Part shown: positions 7,440 to 10,243 of the stretch, in pieces
Position numbering within the stretch: position 1 is the stretch's first letter
Layout of the letters: each line of letters opens with the position of its first letter
Notes under the pieces: model-generated
The model's database searches: none
Seen by the model: only the letters and a program-made list of their open reading frames with translations
What the model was told of the DNA's origin: nothing
Program-made: the position numbers and the translations under genes
Assembly: GCA_900128585.1 (NCBI GenBank)
Contig: LT642619.1
Location: forward strand, 1 to 10,243
Length of the DNA: 10,243 nt
Direction of reading: 5' to 3'
From: Stramenopiles sp. TOSAG23-3
Lineage: Eukaryota; Sar

Positions 7440-7789
7440 ACGTAGTCTAATGTAATAATAAGAATTCATACTAGACTAATAATAGTCTTTATAATACCTA
7501 TTTCACTTGTCTTTCTTGTTGAGTACCGTAACGGTTATTCTTTCTCTTTCTGGGCTTTTATTTATGCTTTATGCTTTATCTTTCTTTATTAAAGCTACAG
7601 ACTAGACTAGACTATATACTTATAATATATAAAAGAATATAGAATATAAATAGGCATACAATACATTTTCATTGATTTAATAATTTTAATTTATGAAATT
7701 TTATTTAATTTAATTTTTACTATTTCTTCTCCGACCTACTAAGCCTATTTATAGCTATAAATGAAATATTAATAAAAGAACACAATATT

Positions 7790-7820
7790 GGCTTGGCTTG
7801 GCTTGGCTTGGCTTGGCTTG
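7790..7820 (+). repeat. (GGCTT)6 pentanucleotide microsatellite
   Basis: Six perfect GGCTT units plus one G. It sits in the divergent spacer about 530 bp upstream of the IQUB-like ATG. A single cttggcttcg occurs at a comparable place (about 1767) in the other divergent spacer. Confidence 0.9.
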
Positions 7821-8007
7821 TACTATCTATATAACCCTATTTTCTAACATTATTTAGGATGAGCAACGAGTCGGTTTCATTTGATTTAGTCTGTTTCTAG
7901 TACTTGATGTAATATAAAGGAGAAAAAAATAAAGGCAAATATTAGGTATTATATAGGTATATTTTTATTTATATACTAATATATAAGTACATTAACCAAA
8001 ACTTATT

Positions 8008-8030
8008 CGTTGAGGTTCAACGTCTCAACG
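8008..8030. repeat. Stem-loop with 7-bp arms (CGTTGAG / CTCAACG)
   Basis: CGTTGAG (8008-8014) and CTCAACG (8024-8030) are exact reverse complements separated by 9 nt. An overlapping shorter palindrome (GTTGA/TCAAC) lies within the left part. It is one of few GC-balanced patches in this spacer, 320 bp upstream of the IQUB-like ATG. It could be a dimeric protein-binding site; chance is also possible. Confidence 0.35.
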
Positions 8031-8107
8031 TACGAAAACGCTTCTTGAATCTACCTACTACATCCCTTCTATTTTATTATAATTTATGAAATTTGTATTT
8101 TACATTT

Positions 8108-8138
8108 AAGAAGAAGAAGAAGAGAAGAGAAGAGGAGG
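8108..8138 (+). repeat. GAAGA-type polypurine tract
   Basis: 31 nt of uninterrupted A/G in GAA and GAAGA units, just upstream of the short ORF at 8167-8280 and likely near the 5' end of the IQUB-like transcript. Confidence 0.75.
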
Positions 8139-8166
8139 CAGCAGAAGAATTATTCAGTTCAGAGGA

Positions 8167-8280
8167 ATGTTTGGCTTGTCTTGGTTGTTGGCGTGGCATT
8201 CCTTTTTCCTATTGGTTCCATCCGAATTTATTTTTCTCTTGATCGTTCTGGACGTGTGCGAGAGAGTCAATTGCAGGTAA
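8167..8280 (+). other. Possible upstream ORF (37 codons) in the IQUB-like leader
   Basis: ATG at 8167 opens a 37-codon frame ending with TAA at 8278-8280, 71 nt before the main ATG and in a different frame. The predicted peptide is strongly hydrophobic in its first two thirds (MFGLSWLLAW, then FFLLVP and FIFLLIVL). The end ttgcag|gtaa also looks like joined splice signals, so this patch may instead be part of a 5' UTR exon. Whether the transcript includes it is unknown. Translation would be expected to lower downstream initiation. Confidence 0.3.
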
Positions 8281-8351
8281 TCGATCGATCCACCAGGTTT
8301 TTGATACGTACTGCTTTATCTGACACGACAAAAGACGACGAGTTAGGAAAG

Positions 8352-9890
8352 ATGTCAGACGCAGCAGCAGCGACCGACGAAGGGAAGGTACAAGGGAGCG
8401 GCGCGGACGCCGTTTCCTTGGTTATTTTGATACAGCCGGACGGGTTTCGCCATGAAGTGACTGTACCGCTAGAACATACACTAGAAAATTTAGCAAATGA
8501 CGTAGGAACCGACTTGTCCCTCGATCCGCAGGGAATGCAAATAATGTACGAAGGGAAGGAGATGAAGCGGGACGTCTCGTTGAAAGAGTTAGGAATCTCG
8601 GCGGGGCAAGCCAACGTTACGTTTGAGATAGTTTTGCCCGGCGGGGGAGCCCCCGCGGGCGGAATGGGCGCGGGGGGCGACGGGGGCGATTTCGAGCACA
8701 AGTACGAAGACGATGAAATAGAAGTGACGGTCAATTTCGACGATCCCGAGGACCCCAGGCACGGGGCCCCCCAAACGTTCTTGGTGAAGATCGAGCGAGA
8801 GAACAGGCGCAAGCTGTATTTAGGCGGTTACCGAAGTCGCAAAACGGGGGTGGTGTACCACCACGGCTCCACGCAGACCTCACGGGAGATCCCACTAGAA
8901 ACTGGGCCGGAGAAGTTTACGCGAGAGTCACAGACCGCCATCGAGGTGTCCCGAAGCATACAGACGAAGAGGGAGCACGGGACCCAGATGGAGCGCAAGG
9001 ATATTTATTTAGAAAATAAATACGACCGGGAGGTAGCGCCGAAGGAGTATTTCTCCAGCGCGCAGCTGCACGAGCTGAGGGTCAAGAAGACCATCATCAT
9101 GCAGTGCTACTGGAGGGGGTACGTCGCGCGGTGCCGCGCATACACCCTAAGGAAGCGCCAGGAAGATCGCCGCCGGGCCATCGAGGAAGAGGAGCAGCGC
9201 CAGCAGGAGCTTGCAGCGAAGCGGCACGAGCGGGAGGTGGAACGAAGGATGAACCCGCGCACCATCGAAGATTTTGAGGTGTTGTACAACGAGTTGGAAA
9301 ATTGGCGTCAGCACGAGACGAGGCGGATCAACGAGACCGTCAAGGACGAGAAGGAGCGGTTGGAAGAGCTGGCCAAGCTCCTCTCGAAGGAAACGAAGCT
9401 GCTGCAAACGATTGACCGGTTGAAGATAGGGGCGAACAAGGAAAACCGTGGGCAGCGCATAAAGAAAATGTTGGACTTGATGTCGGCGCCGAAGCAGTGG
9501 CAAATGAGCGACGGGGACGTCGCGGAAGTGCACACCCCGTTCACCACGCGCGCCAAAGAATTGATGGAGCTGTACCAAGGCCTTAACCTATCCATGCTCA
9601 GCATCGACGAACGCTTGGATGTGCTGTTGCACGTGAAGTGGACAGTGAAGGAATTCGACTGCAACCTGACTCGGAACGTTGTTGAACTGATCGATCGCGA
9701 AGCGGACTTGCTGAACCGAGGACGGTCCGAAAAGAGCCTTGGGGGCTTGCGGAAGCGTCTTAGCAACATGTTTTTGCGCTTTATTGAGACCCCTGAGTTT
9801 AACCCTGAAGCGGCAAGGTTTCAGAAGGTCCCCCGAGACCTCATGCTGAGGCCCGACGTCAGGCCGATCACTAGCGGTCCGGGCCATTGA
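8352..9890 (+). CDS. IQUB: IQUB-like protein: ubiquitin-like domain plus IQ motif (radial spoke)
   Basis: The product is 512 aa from ATG 8352; the open frame runs upstream to 8181 but only from TTG. Residues about 22-96 are a ubiquitin-like fold (VSLVILIQPDGFRHEVTVPL, then LQ-type MQIMYEGKEM, LKELGISAGQANVTFEIV). A Gly/Ala linker follows, then conserved IQUB sequence with VTVNFDDPEDP and LGGYRSRKTGVVYHHGSTQT. An IQ motif (MQCYWRGYVAR, about 250-260) would bind calmodulin or a related light chain. A charged coiled-coil (about 265-300) leads into a conserved C-terminal region (DFEVLYNELENWR; ERLDVLLHVKWTVKEFDCNLT; ELIDREADLLNRG; FIETPEFNPEA). In Chlamydomonas (FAP253) and mammals IQUB sits at the base of radial spoke 1 in the axoneme. 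Only about 250 residues follow the IQ motif, while human IQUB (about 790 aa) has some 425, so a C-terminal part is absent here. Confidence 0.9.
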   Translation: MSDAAAATDEGKVQGSGADAVSLVILIQPDGFRHEVTVPLEHTLENLANDVGTDLSLDPQGMQIMYEGKEMKRDVSLKELGISAGQANVTFEIVLPGGGAPAGGMGAGGDGGDFEHKYEDDEIEVTVNFDDPEDPRHGAPQTFLVKIERENRRKLYLGGYRSRKTGVVYHHGSTQTSREIPLETGPEKFTRESQTAIEVSRSIQTKREHGTQMERKDIYLENKYDREVAPKEYFSSAQLHELRVKKTIIMQCYWRGYVARCRAYTLRKRQEDRRRAIEEEEQRQQELAAKRHEREVERRMNPRTIEDFEVLYNELENWRQHETRRINETVKDEKERLEELAKLLSKETKLLQTIDRLKIGANKENRGQRIKKMLDLMSAPKQWQMSDGDVAEVHTPFTTRAKELMELYQGLNLSMLSIDERLDVLLHVKWTVKEFDCNLTRNVVELIDREADLLNRGRSEKSLGGLRKRLSNMFLRFIETPEFNPEAARFQKVPRDLMLRPDVRPITSGPGH

Positions 9891-10243
9891 GGTGAGGCGT
9901 TATGTCAAGCCTTTTTTCCTCTTCTCGGGAATTTAAAAAAAAATTATTAAAAAAAGCTTCTTCTCCTCGTTATTATCACATTGTACATCATCGAACTCTG
10001 TAAACACGGTACAGGTACCGTACCAGGTACCAGGTATTGTACTTTTTGCAGTTAGTGGACAAGGGGGGGGGGAGCGTATGTGTGAAAATTCACGAAAAAA
10101 TAAATATTTATTTAATGCTGTTATTAGGTAAAATATAATTCACATTGAAATAACACTAATTACTAATATGTAGTACATAGTTCCTTAAAATTTAGTTTTT
10201 TCTTCTTTTTTTTCTTCTTCTTCCTTCTTGTTTTTTTTCGTCG
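9891..10243. other. AT-rich 3' flank of the IQUB-like gene
   Basis: There is no gene here. It contains a GTGAGG donor-like string one base after the IQUB-like stop, an A-run (about 9933-9956), a TACCGTA/GGTACC repeat block (10006-10042), a G10 run (10063-10072), AT-rich sequence that may hold the poly(A) site, and a pyrimidine tract to the window end (from about 10196). Confidence 0.5.
10006..10042. repeat. TACCGTA / GGTACC repeat block
   Basis: This 37-nt block holds ACGGTACA, then GGTACCGTACC and two overlapping CCAGGTACC-type units. It is made from the same words as the 4556-4790 cluster. TACCGTA itself is at 10016-10022. Confidence 0.6.

Larger units (their letters stand above)
7025..8351. 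promoter_or_regulatory. Divergent spacer (promoter region) between LRRC43-like and IQUB-like genes
   Basis: This 1,327-bp spacer is very AT-rich and must carry the promoters of both ciliary genes. I see no gene in it. In order it holds: attatatgtatac (about 7173-7185), an aataataaattt block (about 7223), a C-run (7266-7277) and purine tract (7278-7329), (CCTT)n (7409-7439), TAGTCTA/TAGACTA motifs (7443, 7472, 7603, 7608), TACCGTA (7524), (GGCTT)6 (7790-7820), a 7-bp stem-loop (8008-8030), a purine tract (8108-8138) and a short upstream ORF (8167-8280). I looked for an RFX X-box (GTTGCC-like inverted repeat) and did not see a good one. Confidence 0.5.

Noticed and set aside
7409-7820. Tandem arrays as a CRISPR or satellite centromere
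   Set aside because: Units are 4-5 bp simple repeats without spacers, which is ordinary microsatellite structure.

Overview
This is a eukaryotic nuclear-type sequence, most likely from a flagellated protist or alga. GC-richer open reading frames sit in very AT-rich spacers full of homopolymer runs, purine or pyrimidine tracts and microsatellites. The protein families are eukaryotic: a DEK/HMG-box chromatin protein, two ciliary proteins, and a type I membrane protein with a COPI-type retrieval tail. The motile-cilium genes imply a lineage that makes flagella at some stage. A stramenopile-like alga is possible, but that is a guess from overall character. All full-length genes read as single uninterrupted ORFs from an ATG, so the locus looks intron-poor.

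Layout: (1) 1-98 (+), the 3' end of a ribonuclease-inhibitor-type leucine-rich-repeat ORF. (2) 414-1157 (-), a DEK-like SAP domain joined by a lysine-rich linker to an HMG box. (3) 1158-2105, a repeat-rich divergent spacer. (4) 2106-3284 (+), a membrane-anchored alpha/beta hydrolase resembling the CHLPS/DUF818 family. (5) 3617-4336 (-), a small type I membrane protein with a signal peptide, one membrane span and a C-terminal KKxx signal. (6) 4337-5119, a spacer with a cluster of TACCGTA/GGTACC repeats. (7) 5120-7024 (-), an LRRC43-like leucine-rich-repeat protein. (8) 7025-8351, a second repeat-rich divergent spacer. (9) 8352-9890 (+), an IQUB-like protein with ubiquitin-like and IQ domains. 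(10) 9891-10243, AT-rich 3' sequence.

The clearest functional link is the head-to-head pair LRRC43-like/IQUB-like, both from families tied to motile cilia. The other genes (chromatin, hydrolase, secretory membrane protein) show no obvious shared pathway.

The spacers are the least explained part. The two divergent spacers share an ordered series of sequence blocks. The two tail-to-tail spacers share a 22-nt near-identical element. The motifs TACCGTA and TAGACTA recur in non-coding DNA. I see no tRNA, rRNA, CRISPR array, transposase or viral gene.
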